In this document: one piece after another, positions 5,989 to 6,579 of the stretch
How positions within the stretch are numbered: the first letter of the stretch is position 1
Layout of the letters: every line of letters starts with the position of its first letter
Assembly: GCA_002418055.1 (NCBI GenBank)
Contig: DIDI01000022.1
Location: 12,072 to 18,650 of the forward strand
Length of the DNA stretch: 6,579 nt
Direction of reading: 5' to 3'
From: Lactobacillus sp. UBA5804
GTDB lineage: Bacteria > Bacillota > Bacilli > Lactobacillales > Lactobacillaceae
Position numbers and translations under genes: made by a program
Notes under the pieces: model-generated
The model's database searches: none
Seen by the model: only the letters and a program-made list of their open reading frames with translations
Told to the model about the DNA's origin: nothing

Positions 5989-5995
5989 TAGTCAT

Positions 5996-6579
5996 TTGAA
6001 ACGTTCAGAAAGACTCGTGGACATGACCAAATACTTATTAGATCGGCCACATACGTTAATTTCACTGCCTTTTTTTGCTAAGCGGTACGATGCCGCAAAG
6101 TCATCGATTTCTGAAGATTTGGCAATTTTAAAGCATACATTAGCTGCTAATCAAGATGGCATTTTAGAAACGATTGCTGGTGCCGCTGGTGGCGTGAGAT
6201 ACACCCCTTATTTAGGCAAAACGCATGCCGCTACTTACTTGGCTGACTTAGCTGCCCGGATTGAGGATTCCACCCGGATTTTGCCAGGAAATTTTGTCTA
6301 TTTATCAGATATTTTAAGCAATCCGCAGGACATCCGCCGGATTGGTGAATTGCTAGCAACACGCTATGCCTATAGCCAAATCGATGCCGTGATGACGGTA
6401 GAGACCAAAGGAATTCCACTAGCAGAAGCAGTCGCTAGCTACTTAAATGTGCCATTTGTGACGGCCCGTAAGCGCTCGAAGGTGACAGAAGGTGCCACCG
6501 TTTCCGTCAACTATATTTCGTCTTCTTTAAAGCGGGTATCAAAGATGGAGCTACCAACGCGGGCATTGCCAAAGGGTGC
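5996..6579 (+). CDS. purR: Purine operon regulator PurR, N-terminal part (3' end outside window)
   Basis: PurR is a cytoplasmic DNA-binding protein controlling purine synthesis genes; PRPP modulates its binding. It represses in B. subtilis and activates in Lactococcus. The window shows 194 residues of a protein usually 270-285 long. Residues 1-70 form the winged-helix domain (RSERLVDMTKYLL, then KSSISEDLAILKHTL as the recognition region). The remainder is a phosphoribosyltransferase-like domain with GAAGGVRYTP (62-71), ILPGNFVYLSDIL (95-107), VMTVETKGIPLAEA (132-145) and KVTEGATVSVNYIS (162-175). The PRPP-binding loop (DDFMKAGGT in B. subtilis) would lie just past the window edge, so its integrity cannot be judged. 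Translation starts at TTG, supported by GGGGAGGA and by the MKRSERLVDMT start matching the family. In the B. subtilis cluster ispE and sspF lie between veg and purR; here the two are adjacent. Confidence 0.97.
   Translation, partial: MKRSERLVDMTKYLLDRPHTLISLPFFAKRYDAAKSSISEDLAILKHTLAANQDGILETIAGAAGGVRYTPYLGKTHAATYLADLAARIEDSTRILPGNFVYLSDILSNPQDIRRIGELLATRYAYSQIDAVMTVETKGIPLAEAVASYLNVPFVTARKRSKVTEGATVSVNYISSSLKRVSKMELPTRALPKG

Noticed and set aside
6231..6419. 62-residue minus-strand open frame opposite purR
   Set aside because: It is antisense to the conserved PurR effector domain, with no RBS or family resemblance.
1..6579. A novel defence, mobile or biosynthetic system
   Set aside because: Every substantial frame is assigned to a conserved core gene in a conserved Firmicutes order. 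There are no integrase or transposase genes, direct-repeat arrays, atypical gene pairs or long unexplained gaps.

Overview
The window is an ordinary housekeeping stretch from a low-GC Gram-positive bacterium, most probably a lactic acid bacterium (Lactobacillaceae). This rests on the gene order metG-tatD-rnmV-rsmA-veg-purR, strong AGGAG-type ribosome binding sites, frequent TTG starts, and protein sequences that read as homologues of the Bacillus subtilis metS/yabD/rnmV/ksgA/veg/purR cluster. The Bacillus cluster also carries yabG, sspF and ispE; these are absent here, which fits a non-sporulating lineage that makes isoprenoids by the mevalonate route. I cannot name the species. All real genes are on the + strand.

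Region 1 (1-1307): the 3' half of a magnesium-transporting P-type ATPase (MgtA family), cut by the window edge and closed by a clear intrinsic terminator. Its M6 ion-site motif departs from the family pattern.

Region 2 (about 1319-5557): a tightly packed transcription unit, metG-tatD-rnmV-rsmA, driven by a probable extended -10 promoter just behind the mgtA terminator. Genes overlap by 1, 8 and 8 nt, so translation is probably coupled. Three of the four genes serve the translation machinery: MetRS charges tRNA-Met, RNase M5 matures 5S rRNA, and RsmA dimethylates 16S rRNA. TatD is a metal-dependent nuclease-family hydrolase that travels with them.

Region 3 (5564-5941): veg, a small conserved Firmicutes protein, with its own promoter immediately after rsmA, an unusually short leader and a strong terminator. 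Its start is best placed at the TTG at 5617, not at the GTG at 5593.

Region 4 (5942-6579): purR, the PRPP-sensing purine regulator, starting at TTG 5996 and cut by the right edge before its PRPP-binding loop. A degenerate PurBox-like sequence lies just upstream and could mean autoregulation.

I see no mobile element, CRISPR array, tRNA, rRNA or riboswitch, and no evidence of a new multi-gene system. The points worth a second look are local: altered MgtA and TatD motifs, start-site corrections, and promoter architecture.
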